Both the position numbers and the translations under genes were made by a program. The notes beneath the pieces were generated by a model, which did not search any database, had not been told where the DNA came from, and saw nothing but the letters and a program-made list of their open reading frames with translations. From Latrodectus hesperus (lineage: Eukaryota; Arthropoda; Arachnida; Araneae; Theridiidae): 64,000 nucleotides of DNA. Shown here in pieces: positions 9,492-18,630 of the stretch. Numbering within the stretch: the first letter of the stretch is position 1; every line of letters starts with the position of its first letter. The stretch lies in NCBI GenBank assembly GCA_037975125.1, contig JAJQOW010000014.1, forward strand, positions 4,314,065-4,378,064. Direction: 5' to 3'.

Positions 9492-12400
9492 AAGTGGTAC
9501 TACTAACCTCAGTAAGAAGTTTCTTGCTGGGGATATACACCTGGCCCTGATTCAAGAACCCTGGTTGGTTAGGGAAGAATCAGTGGTCTCAAAGGAACTA
9601 AAGGTAAGCTTATCTATTGTACTAATGGTAACGCTAGAACTTGTATACTCTTACATAAAAACATTGAGGTTCTTCCCCTCTCTGAATTTATTCTTAGGGA
9701 CCTGACAGCTGTGAAAGTCAGACTCAACATAGAGGGTAGGAACAGGGAAATTGTTTTTGGCTCTGGATACCTGCCCTATGAAGAGAAGGCTCCACCTGAC
9801 CATTCTCTGCACAAGCTCATGAACTTTTGCAGTAATAACAACTTACAGGTAGTCCTAGGACTAGACTGTAATGCTCATCATGTTGTCTGGGGAAGTACGG
9901 ACACAAATAAAAGAGGTGAGTACCTTTTGGAATTTATTCTAAACTACAGGTTAGATATTCTAAATGTTGGCAACAAACCAACTTTTATTACTTCCAATCG
10001 ATCAGAAGTAATTGACATTACTATAGCGACAACGCTGATTAGTAAAAATATCAAATACTGGAAAGTAGATGATCGACCTTCTGGTTCAGATCATCAAAAC
10101 ATCCATTTTGAAATTCACTCTAATGTGTGTCTGGATCGCATATTCAGAGACCCGGTTAGGACGGACTGGAAGAAATTCCAAGAAGAACTGACTGGGTTGA
10201 TTGAGCTCGGTAACAGACCTATTAGAGACAACTACGATCTAGAAGTTACAGCAGATCTCCTACAGAGAAGTATTCTAGATTCTTATCATAACAATTGCCC
10301 CATTCGCACTAGAAGAGCTAAACTCCAATGCCCTTGGTGGAATGACTCTCTAGCTGCCGAAAGAGCAAATGTTAGAAAACTTTTTAACAAAGCTAAGAAA
10401 AATGGTGAATGGGAGAACTATAAAAGGGCCCTCACTAATTATAACAAACTTGTTAGAAAAAGCAAGATTAACTCCTGGAGAAAGTTCTGTGACGAGATAG
10501 ATTCTATTTCTGAAGGAGCTAGACTCCAGAAACTCCTTAAAAGGGATGAACCTATTTTGGTTGGTACCCTAAAAGACGAGGAGGGTAATTTTGCTGCTTC
10601 CGGAAAAGGGGTTATGGAAATTATGACCAGGACTCACTTCCCGGGAGCTAGAGATATATATAGCAACGAAGGGGAACATTGCATTGGCTCTTTGCAAAGA
10701 GTCAATAGCAATCAATGGACCATTGCTAAAAATATCATAAACTACAACATTGTTAAATGGGCAATTTTCGCCTTTAAACCTCTTAAATGCCCTGGGCCTG
10801 ATGGAGTTATGCCCATCATGATCCAGAAGGCAGAAAAGGTTGTCATACCAATGCTAACTAGAATGTATAGAACTAGTTTGGCCCTGGGATATATACCAAA
10901 GACATGGCAAAAGACTAGGATAGTCTTCATTCCAAAACCTGGCAAGGACACTTATGACCAGGCCAAGTCATACAGACCAATCAGTCTTTCTTCATTCTTT
11001 CTTAAAATTATGGAGAAAATCATTGATCGGCATATTAGAGATTACTTGGGTAGAAATAGTCCCTTGCATGCTCTTCAATTTGCCTATCAACCTGGTAAAT
11101 CTACAGAGACTGCTCTACATCAGCTAGTTTCCAAGATTGAAGCCACTCTGGATCAAAAGGATATTGCCTTGGCAACTTTCCTCGACATCCAGGGTGCTTT
11201 TGATAATACTTCCCATCCATCCATCCTCAATGCACTTAGAGGGGCAGGGATTAATCAAACCCTGTGTACTTGGATTGAGGCCTTAATTTCGGATAGATAT
11301 ATACAAATGAACATCTTCGGTGAATCATTTGAAAAAAAGACTACTAGAGGTTGTCCTCAAGGAGGTGTTCTGTCACCATTACTTTGGAACCTAGTTGTAA
11401 ATAGCCTTATAAAACATCTAAATGATAAGGGTTATTATACGCAGGGATATGCTGATGACATTGTCATCCTTATCCTTGGTAAAGATTTTGACATAACTTG
11501 TCATCTCATGCAGGATGCTCTAAGTTATGTAGGTCAATGGTGCATGGATAGGGACCTGATGGTTAATCCTCAGAAAACCTACCTCGTACCTTTTACACGC
11601 AAAAAGAAACGGAAAGGTTTTTTCATACCAAGACTTTTTGATGTTGAAATCAATGTGGCTTCAGAGGTGAAGTATCTGGGCATCTATTTAGACCAGAAAC
11701 TCACCTGGAATAAGCACATTGATGATAGGATCAACCGAGCAAAGAAAAGCATTGTGATTTGCAGGCGAATGCTTGGTAAGAACTGGGGTTTACATCCAAA
11801 ACTGATGTTATGGATGTACACAGCTTTTGTCAGGCCCATTTTCACATATGCCTGTGTGATCTGGTGGCATAAGGTGGAACAGAAGACTGTGATTGACAGA
11901 TTGAGGAGTCTACAAAGACTAGCCTGTCTCTGCATCACAGGAGCAATCTCCACCACGCCAACCAGAGCATTGGAGGTTGTGTTGGATCTGACTCCCTTGG
12001 ACATCTTCATATGCAGCGTTGCAAGATTGAATGCATATAGAATGAAGCTGCAAAACCACTGGTATGACCAGCCTGTTGCCAAAGGGCACAAGGGCATCAC
12101 CAGGAAATTTCAAGACCCTACTTTTCTGATGCCATCTGACATCATGGAAAAAACATACATGTTTGACAAGACATTTGATGTAGTTTTTCCAACTAGAGAG
12201 GAATGGGATAACAACATGTTTGGAACTAAAACAGGAGATCTAATCTGGTACACAGATGGATCACTGAAGAACAGCCTCTCAGGTCTGGGAGTTTGTGGCG
12301 TGTCACCAAGAATCAGCTTGTCTGTAAGCCTTGGGCGATACGCTTCGGTCTTCCAGGCAGAAGTTTTGGCCATTATCCACTGTCTGCGACTGAATATGAA

Positions 12401-13025
12401 GAAGGGCTACTACGATAAGCGGATTCTCATTTTCAGTGACAGTCAAGCCGCTTTAAAAGCGCTTAATTCCTTCGAAATCAAATCTAAAATGATTCTGGAG
12501 TGTAGAAACCTTCTTACAGAACTGGCAACTAGAAACAGGGTGATCCTTGTATGGGTGCCAGGGCATAAAGGTATCGAAGGCAATGAAAAGGCTGATGAGC
12601 TTGCTAAACAAGGATCGTCTTTTGTTCCCATTGGTCCAGAACCTTTTTGTGGGATCAATTTGAAGACCGCAAAAACCAATGTTCGCAGATGGGAAAAACA
12701 GAAGATGTATGAAGCTTGGCTCAAATCTCCTGGTCAAACCCACGCTAAAGGTATGATCTGTAGGTCATCAGCGAGGATTTCCTATGAAATTCTTAGATGC
12801 TCTAGGCAGAAGATACGTTTAATCGTAGGCTTCATAACTGGGCACTACTATTTCAGAAAACATCTCCATAAAATGGGACTGTTTCAGCAAGATCCTATCT
12901 GCAGGAAATGTCATATGCAAGAGGAAACGGCCAAGCATATCATTTATGAATGCGAGGCTCTTGCCCTCCCTAGATTAACCTCTTTAGGCATCATCCATAC
13001 TAGAGAGTTACACCTAGATTCCATT

Positions 13026-13030
13026 AAAGG
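13026..13030. repeat. BEL target-site duplication (left), AAAGG
   Basis: AAAGG lies immediately before the LTR start TGTTACG and again immediately after the other LTR at 17635-17639. A length of 5 bp is usual for BEL/Pao elements. Confidence 0.9.
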
Positions 13031-13340
13031 TGTTACGTTTCGTTTTTATTTGAATAATTCCGAATTCGATTTCTCGATCATGTATAAAAATGGAATTCTT
13101 TTCAACGTAACATAATAAAATTATGGGCCGAAATATCTACGCGATATTTAAATTGAAGACAGAAATTATCAATAATGAATTTGAAAAACAGAAGTTCAAA
13201 TATATTTATTTCTTCACTAAATCAAAACATTGCTCGGCGAGTGCCGGATGCATACTGACAAAAAAAGGTTTTAGATTACATAATAACGCAAGCAGTCACA
13301 TGGGTGACGTCACTCGCTTCTCTGGCGATTGGTTGTTACA
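13031..13340 (-). repeat. BEL 3' LTR, complete (310 bp)
   Basis: On the + strand it runs from TGTTACGTTTCG to GGTTGTTACA, i.e. TG...CA ends. The 13113-13340 part has promoter-type motifs: a perfect CRE palindrome TGACGTCA at 13305-13312 and a reverse CCAAT box at about 13328-13332. I read it as U3. The 13031-13112 part is shared with the other LTR and would be R-U5. A polypurine tract adjoins the 13340 edge, which supports that edge as the true LTR start. Confidence 0.8.
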
Positions 13341-13357
13341 TATCCTCCCACCTTTTG
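13341..13357 (-). promoter_or_regulatory. BEL polypurine tract
   Basis: On the - strand AAAAGGTGGGAGGA directly precedes the LTR start TGTAACAACC. This is the expected primer site for plus-strand DNA synthesis. Confidence 0.7.
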
Positions 13358-13414
13358 TTTCGGGAGAAAACAAAACCTAAATGAAAAAGAAAAAAGTTAG
13401 TTACAATTATAAGA

Positions 13415-16400
13415 TTACAGATTCAGTTTTTTAGGAATTTTCACTAATCGTCCAGTTCTGGTTGTTTTTGGTAAGTCCTTATCATCACTGAGCAAAATTG
13501 TTCTTAGAGAATCACTGGAAATGTCATTTTCTGATACCGGTGACAAATCATTTCCTTCAGCATCTGAAAAGGAATCTCTTCTCACATTTGATGTAGTTGG
13601 GACTTCCTCTTTATCGGTAGTTGCTGAAATCTCTAGGGGAAAAATCCTCTGTATAGGTCGCACTAAAACACCGGATTGTGTTTTCAATTTCACAGTTCTG
13701 GCGATATCATCTTTGCCAGGAATCAACTGCATGACTTTAGCAAGAGGCCAGTTCAAATGTTTTTTATTGTCGTCTCCGATTAACACGATTTCTCCAACTT
13801 GTATTTTTGGAGTTGAACACCTTCTGTTTAGACGCTGTATAAGTTGACCAAGGTATTCCTTTCGAAAACGCAGCTTTAACTGCTCAGTTACTTTGGTTCG
13901 ATGTTTAATTCTGATTCGAAAATGCTTGGCTTCAACTTCATCAATATTTGTGGTTACACTCTTTATCTTGGGATTGTTTAACATGATCATGGCTGGAGTT
14001 ATAGGCTTTAGATCTTCAACGTCCTCTGAAAGATATGTGAGTGGACGTGCATTTATAACAGATTCACAATCTGAGAGTACTGTAAGTAATTCTTCATATG
14101 TAAAAACAGTCTTTTCGAGGGTACTTTTAAGAAGATCTTTAACCACTCTAATCAGTTTTTCCCAAAAACCACCCCACCAACTCGCGGTTGGAGGGTTGAA
14201 TTTCCAAGAAATACGTTGGAGGGCTGTTTTGATCGAATGAGCTAATCTTACTCCAATAGCGCAGGATAATAACTCCAATCTTGGGATGGTGATGGGTTTT
14301 AAAGAAGCTACTCGTGGTTTAGCTCTTAAAAGACAAATTTTTACTTCATTGGAAGTGATAGCTCTAAGGAAAACACAAGCGGCATAAGCTACTTTGCTAG
14401 CATCCATGAATACATGCATTTGTGTCGAATCATTAATTTCTGTATTACGGGCTATTTCAACATTATTTAGTAAATGTAAACCATTAATCCATCTTTTAAA
14501 GCTATTCTGATCTTTAGTGGGTAAAGGAGAGTCCCAGGACAGTTTTAATTTCCACATGTCTTGCAATTTAATTTTTATGGGTAAAATTACCGCTGATAAT
14601 AAACCAATGGGATCAAAAATCTTCTGAATCGTAGCCAAAATTACTCTCTTAGTTATTTTTCCACCTACTTCTAAAACAAAAGTATTTATATCACAGTTAC
14701 ATTTCAAAGTATTACGGTCCAAATTCCATAAAATTCCTAAAACATTGGTAATGACAGAACTTTTCGTAATGTATTTACACTTGACATTGCTCTCCCACCC
14801 TCGCAAGTTGAAACATCCACGTGAAAGTACTTCTATAGCTGTTAAAATAAAATGCTCTTCTTCTTTGATATTGAAAACACCAGAAAGGCAATTGTCTACG
14901 TAAAATGATTTTCTTAATTTTTCAATTATTTCGTTGTTTTCTACAAAGGTGTTGTTTAGCAAATGGTAGATGGATGCTGCTAAGAGAAAAGGGCTGGAAG
15001 TAACCCCAAAAACTACTCTACAGTGTCTATAAATGACCATTTCATCTTCGCACGGATAAAAAAAGCGTAAAAAGTCTCTGTACCTTGGAGCAATAGACAA
15101 TTGCAAAAAAGCCTTTTCGATATCTGCAGACAGGCCAATGGGATATGAACGAAATCGGTCAATCAGGTCTGGGATTAATTCAATGAGATTTGGCCCTTTA
15201 TATAAAAGTTCATTCAAGGACGGCTTGCCACTAGAGGCATCAAAGACTGGTCTTAATTTTGTAGTAGTGCTTTCGTTTTTGACTATAGGCCTATGTGGTA
15301 AATAGTGACATTGCCTGTCGCTTATAATTTCATTTTGCGGTACCCTTTCAATTATATCAAGACACTCCCATTCCTTAAACACCATTTCGTAATCCTTAAT
15401 TAATTTTTTATCTCTAGATCGTTTACACATTTTTTGGTGTCTATTCCAAGTTAGTTCCTTGTTATCGGGCAAACTTGAAGTATCTGTTTTAAAAGGCAAA
15501 CCTAACTGGTATCTACCAGAAGGGAGTATTTCCAAACCCTCTTGAAAATCTTTTAATAACTCAGAGTGTACAATATTTATGTTTCTGTTTTCAGTAGGAT
15601 CTAATATACCAAGATTTTCTAGATTCCAAAATTCACTAACAGATAAATTATTAGCATGCAAAGATAAAGCACATAAAACAGAGTCATTATTTACATCATA
15701 ATTATCATTTAATTTCTGCTTTCCAATAACAGTATACCCCAGCCGGGTTTCAATAGCAACTAGACTTGATTCTAACTTCACAGAATGACCAGTTAACAAC
15801 ATTCCTGCCACATCGGATCCAATCAAAAGATTTATATCATAATTAGGGATTTCGAAATCACTCAATATAATCCCTTTTTCTTTCAGTTCATGAATAGTCA
15901 TCATATCAGTCAGTTTAGGAACAAAACCACAAATTTTGTTTTCAGATAAAACCTCAATTTTACAAGAAAAATCATTTTTCAAACTAGCAATTTTCACATC
16001 GTATACTTCATGAGAACAGGGTTTCGTTTCTTGACCACCAAAAAGTCCATGTATTAAAGATAATGACCTTTTGGGTTTTAACTTTAATTGTTTAACTATT
16101 CCTGAACTGAGGTAAGAACGTTGGGATCCTGTGTCCAAGACTGCTCTTACTAAACACTGTTTCTTTTGATTCATAACTTTAACAACAAGAGTCATTAAAT
16201 AAACATTTTCTACTCTAGAATTATTTGACAATACAGTTGTAGATACAGTTTCGTTTTTACTGGCAGGACTGTTCTCCTTATCTGAATAACACATAAGAGT
16301 ACAGTGATTTTTATTACAATGAAAACACTTCACCTTAGCCCTGCAATTTTTAGAGGTATGTCCTGTTCTCAAACAGGAGTAACAGGCCCCTTTCTGACTA

Positions 16401-17497
16401 AGAATTTTAATCTTTTGATCAAAATGCATTTTTCTAGCAGCAAAACAATCTTGGCTGGGGTGTTTCTTATTGCAAAAAAGACAATCAAAATTCCTCTTAC
16501 CTTGATTTTCTGCTTCTGATGTACTTACAAGGGCGGCAGCTGTAGTAATATTCCCTTCACGGGATTCCTTGTGTTTGTCGATTCGGGGAGCTCCAAACCC
16601 GGTACGGGCGAGCACAACCATTTCTTGTCCTTGAACTTCTTGTCTCAGAAAAGACATCAAATTTTCTAACGAACGTACTCCTCCGTCAAGTGTACTTCTA
16701 TTTCTTTCCCAAGCTATTAGGACACTCTCAGGCAAGCACGATTCCACAAGGGGAGTCAAAAAGTCCCCGTACTTTTCTTGGGTTCTTCCTAAGCTGTCCA
16801 GCGCGCGCAGTTTTGATTCCAGTTCATCGTAAAGAACAGCTAAATCAGTTTTAGTTCGGTTTGAGGAGGCATTTCTCATTACCATAGTTAACAAGTCCCT
16901 GACGTAAACTTGGACAAGTAGATCACTCCGCCCGAAGCGATCCTGTAACTGTTCTATGACTTTGGGATAGTTATCCGCTGTTGGCGGGAAGCTTTCTACT
17001 AATCTTGCTGCTTTCGATTCTGGCACTATTGCCTGTAGCAAATACTGGAACTTGTCTTCTGGTGGAATTCTCTCATCATAATCAATTTTGGAGAACTGAC
17101 TCCAAAAACCAAGCCATTCTCGAGTCTCACCGGAAAATCGCTTTAGTTCTAACTTCGGGAGCTTGAATTGTTTCTTATTTGAGGTATCTTGAGAGACTTC
17201 CGTTTTCATAGTTACTTTACGGCATTTTTCAAAAAGTTCAATATATCTATCACGATATTCTTCTGCTATAATGAAATCTTCTTCATATAACCGTTCCGCA
17301 TCTTTTGAAGTTAAAATTTCGTTTTCTACTTCTTGTTGAGAAACTTCTAATCTTTGAAATTTGTCTTCTAACTGCGCGGATAAAACCGAAATAACATTCT
17401 TATCTACTTCTGGTTTCAGGAATTCTTCTTGAATTTTATTCCCGCAGACTGTAAAGGATGCTCGAAGCCCTTTTCGTTTCTGTTTCAACAAATCCAT
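13415..17497 (-). CDS. BEL/Pao gag-pol polyprotein with in-frame RNase H-integrase deletion
   Basis: 1360 codons, open throughout. Domains in order: coiled, charged N-terminus; DUF1759-type gag about 115-265 (LPKLELKRFSG...W); zinc knuckles about 339-403, including CYSCLRTGHTSKNC; aspartic protease with VLDTGSQRSYLS (DTGS 455-458); RT about 700-900, with motif A ADIEKAFLQL and FYVDNC at 866-869, where the family normally has YVDD; Peptidase_A17/RNase H-like region 920-1094 with HVFMDASKVAYAACVF. At about residue 1094 (near 14218) the sequence jumps to the end of the integrase core (TASWWGGFWEKLI) and the DUF5641-type C-terminus (VGEIVLIGDD). The rest of RNase H, the integrase zinc finger and the first two catalytic Asp are gone. 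RT is probably weak or dead because of YVDN. The start ATG lies just after the PBS. Confidence 0.93.
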   Translation of the reverse strand: MDLLKQKRKGLRASFTVCGNKIQEEFLKPEVDKNVISVLSAQLEDKFQRLEVSQQEVENEILTSKDAERLYEEDFIIAEEYRDRYIELFEKCRKVTMKTEVSQDTSNKKQFKLPKLELKRFSGETREWLGFWSQFSKIDYDERIPPEDKFQYLLQAIVPESKAARLVESFPPTADNYPKVIEQLQDRFGRSDLLVQVYVRDLLTMVMRNASSNRTKTDLAVLYDELESKLRALDSLGRTQEKYGDFLTPLVESCLPESVLIAWERNRSTLDGGVRSLENLMSFLRQEVQGQEMVVLARTGFGAPRIDKHKESREGNITTAAALVSTSEAENQGKRNFDCLFCNKKHPSQDCFAARKMHFDQKIKILSQKGACYSCLRTGHTSKNCRAKVKCFHCNKNHCTLMCYSDKENSPASKNETVSTTVLSNNSRVENVYLMTLVVKVMNQKKQCLVRAVLDTGSQRSYLSSGIVKQLKLKPKRSLSLIHGLFGGQETKPCSHEVYDVKIASLKNDFSCKIEVLSENKICGFVPKLTDMMTIHELKEKGIILSDFEIPNYDINLLIGSDVAGMLLTGHSVKLESSLVAIETRLGYTVIGKQKLNDNYDVNNDSVLCALSLHANNLSVSEFWNLENLGILDPTENRNINIVHSELLKDFQEGLEILPSGRYQLGLPFKTDTSSLPDNKELTWNRHQKMCKRSRDKKLIKDYEMVFKEWECLDIIERVPQNEIISDRQCHYLPHRPIVKNESTTTKLRPVFDASSGKPSLNELLYKGPNLIELIPDLIDRFRSYPIGLSADIEKAFLQLSIAPRYRDFLRFFYPCEDEMVIYRHCRVVFGVTSSPFLLAASIYHLLNNTFVENNEIIEKLRKSFYVDNCLSGVFNIKEEEHFILTAIEVLSRGCFNLRGWESNVKCKYITKSSVITNVLGILWNLDRNTLKCNCDINTFVLEVGGKITKRVILATIQKIFDPIGLLSAVILPIKIKLQDMWKLKLSWDSPLPTKDQNSFKRWINGLHLLNNVEIARNTEINDSTQMHVFMDASKVAYAACVFLRAITSNEVKICLLRAKPRVASLKPITIPRLELLSCAIGVRLAHSIKTALQRISWKFNPPTASWWGGFWEKLIRVVKDLLKSTLEKTVFTYEELLTVLSDCESVINARPLTYLSEDVEDLKPITPAMIMLNNPKIKSVTTNIDEVEAKHFRIRIKHRTKVTEQLKLRFRKEYLGQLIQRLNRRCSTPKIQVGEIVLIGDDNKKHLNWPLAKVMQLIPGKDDIARTVKLKTQSGVLVRPIQRIFPLEISATTDKEEVPTTSNVRRDSFSDAEGNDLSPVSENDISSDSLRTILLSDDKDLPKTTRTGRLVKIPKKLNL

Positions 17498-17525
17498 TCT
17501 TCAATAAAACTTTAATTTCAATCTT

Positions 17526-17548
17526 CAGGCCCCACGTTGGGCGCCACT
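17526..17548 (-). promoter_or_regulatory. BEL primer-binding site
   Basis: On the - strand TGGCGCCCAACGTGGGGCC follows the 5' LTR after two to three bases. The TGGCGCCCAACGTGGGG word is a standard LTR-element PBS, complementary to a tRNA 3' end; I do not assign the tRNA. Confidence 0.85.
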
Positions 17549-17550
17549 TA

Positions 17551-17634
17551 TATTACGTTTCGTTTTTATTTGAATAATTCCGAATTCGATTTCTCGATCA
17601 TGTATAAAAATGGAATTCTTTTCGAAACGTAACA
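17551..17634 (-). repeat. BEL 5' LTR, only 84 bp, U3 missing
   Basis: Nearly identical to 13031-13112 (differences: G to A at the second base of the terminal TG, and two extra bases near CGAAACG). The 228 bp matching 13113-13340 are absent, and the AAAGG duplication follows directly. Its ends form a 12-base inverted repeat T(A/G)TTACGTTTCG / CGAAACGTAACA. Confidence 0.88.
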
Positions 17635-17639
17635 AAAGG
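17635..17639. repeat. BEL target-site duplication (right), AAAGG
   Basis: Second copy of AAAGG; LINE-A coding sequence resumes in the correct frame right after it. Confidence 0.9.
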
Positions 17640-17688
17640 GTTATCAGACTTTATTAATAAAGTGGGTGATCCGAGCAAATGGAACTAA

Positions 17689-17780
17689 GAAACATTGGGT
17701 TTGGAGTTAACAGTACAAAATGCTGATAAAAGCAGAGGTGCTCAATTACATACAAACCCAACTCGAAGAAGAAGAAGAAG
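17689..17780 (+). other. LINE-A 3' UTR and (GAA)n tail
   Basis: 92 bases from the ORF2 stop to the end of a GAAGAAGAAGAAGAAG tail. LINEs of the I group commonly end in short simple repeats rather than poly(A). Confidence 0.85.
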
Positions 17781-17792
17781 AATGGTTTAAAA
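17781..17792. repeat. LINE-A target-site duplication (right)
   Basis: AATGGTTTAAAA, identical to 8178-8189. Confidence 0.92.
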
Positions 17793-17988
17793 GCCTATGT
17801 TAAACATTTATAAAATAAAACATAAAGAAGTAGTGCTGACATCTATAGGAATAAAGTAGAACTAAATGCAATAATTTTATTTTTAATGTTTTTCTTGTCG
17901 ACATTTTTCAGAAATTTATATGAAATAGCCCGTTAGCTAAAATAACAGTCTAATCAGAAAATTATTAAGATATTAAATTTAGAGACTG

Positions 17989-18212
17989 TCCTGGTAAAAC
18001 TGAGTATTACAGTCTCATCTTGGCGAACTCTGCGAATTATTTTTCGCCAAGCACATGAGACAAGCGTTTTGGAAATTGATTGAATTTCGCTTATTATTGA
18101 AAATTTAAATACTTAACATACAATTCTAAGAATTCTATGCCTGCATAAAATAAATTAAAATTCTTACCTTCATTTTTTCATCTGGTGCTCTACGTGCACA
18201 GCAAAATCAAAA
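17989..18212. repeat. Duplicated segment, copy A
   Basis: From GTCCTGGTAAAACTGAGTAT to GCACAGCAAAATCAA, repeated at 18296-18630. It includes a TTGGCGAA...TTCGCCAA hairpin (with CTCTGCGAATT inserted in this copy). Between the copies there is a short run with two ATATAAAAGAC words. The origin of the unit is not recognised. Confidence 0.85.
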
Positions 18213-18295
18213 ATGAATATAAAAGACGGGATTGAAAATCGGGCGCTATATCCACATGAAATACTATACAAATATAAAAGACAATATTGAAATTC

Positions 18296-18630
18296 CGTCC
18301 TGGTAAAACTGAGTATTACAGTCTCACCTTGGCGAATTATTTTTCGCCAAGCACATGAGACAAGCGTTTTGGAAATTGATTGGCAACCCAAAAAGGGAGC
18401 CAATCGTCCAGGAATTGGCCTGAAAAAAACGGCGCTCATAAAATCATCACTACATAAAAAAGGAAAAAAGTCTATAATAATTTTAAAAAATAGATTCTAT
18501 AATTTCGCGCTTATTATTAGAAATTTAAATACTTAACATACAATTCTAGGAATTCTATGCCTGCATAAAATAAATTAAAATTCTTACCTTCATTTTTTCG
18601 TCCGGCGCTCTACATGCACAGCAAAATCAA
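18296..18630. repeat. Duplicated segment, copy B, with about 125 extra bases
   Basis: Same outer sequence as copy A. The difference is an internal stretch (about 18381-18505), beginning GGCAACCCAAAAAGGGAGCC, that copy A lacks. A clean CTTGGCGAA-TTATTT-TTCGCCAAG hairpin is present. Confidence 0.85.

Larger units (their letters stand above)
13031..17634 (-). mobile_element. BEL/Pao LTR retrotransposon, internally deleted, nested in LINE-A
   Basis: A 4604-bp insertion on the - strand inside the last codons of LINE-A ORF2, bounded by AAAGG duplications. It reads, on its own strand: truncated 5' LTR, PBS next to the LTR, one gag-pol frame, polypurine tract, complete 3' LTR. Full BEL/Pao elements are usually longer because they encode a complete RNase H and integrase; here that central part is missing while the frame stays open. 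The insertion is younger than LINE-A. The copy cannot supply its own integrase. Confidence 0.94.
9451..17688 (+). pseudogene. LINE-A ORF2 polyprotein (APE endonuclease, RT, RNase H), frameshifted and split by BEL insertion
   Basis: ORF2 probably starts at ATG 9451 and overlaps ORF1. The endonuclease begins with VQANLHHSRS and LALIQEPW, then a one-base indel near 9585-9605 moves the frame; from 9711 one frame is open to 13115. In that frame (residues from 9711): rest of the endonuclease to about 145, with GLDCNAHHVVWG and the SDH motif; RT about 395-660 with QGGVLSPLLWN and the catalytic YADD at 580-583; RNase H with D849, E884, D910 and D962; and a C-terminal CRKC...H...C motif. The last 27 codons before TAA 13113 come from BEL LTR sequence. 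The original end resumes after the insertion with GLSDFINKVGDPSKWN and TAA at 17686-17688. Apart from the frameshift and the insertion, the catalytic residues are intact. Confidence 0.9.
8190..17780 (+). mobile_element. LINE-A: full-length I/LOA-type non-LTR retrotransposon, interrupted by a BEL element
   Basis: A complete LINE of about 4.98 kb once the 4.6-kb BEL insertion at 13031-17634 and its 5-base duplication are discounted. Order: a GC-rich structured 5' UTR (8190-8501), ORF1, an overlapping ORF2 with apurinic endonuclease, reverse transcriptase, RNase H and a Cys/His motif, a 92-base 3' UTR and a (GAA)n tail. A 12-base exact duplication flanks both ends, so target-primed insertion boundaries are certain to the base. 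The RNase H and the absence of CCHC knuckles in ORF1 place it nearer the I/LOA group than R1 or Jockey; the exact clade is an inference. It has one frameshift in the endonuclease region and otherwise long open frames, so the insertion is fairly young. Confidence 0.93.

Noticed and set aside
9595..9705. A donor-like GTAAGC suggesting an intron in LINE-A ORF2
   Set aside because: The downstream frame continues with LINE-type coding sequence immediately; a one-base indel is enough.
13031..13112. An 82-84-bp sequence as the complete BEL LTR
   Set aside because: No polypurine tract precedes it, whereas a good one precedes the 310-bp version, which also contains promoter motifs. It is kept as an alternative in the findings.
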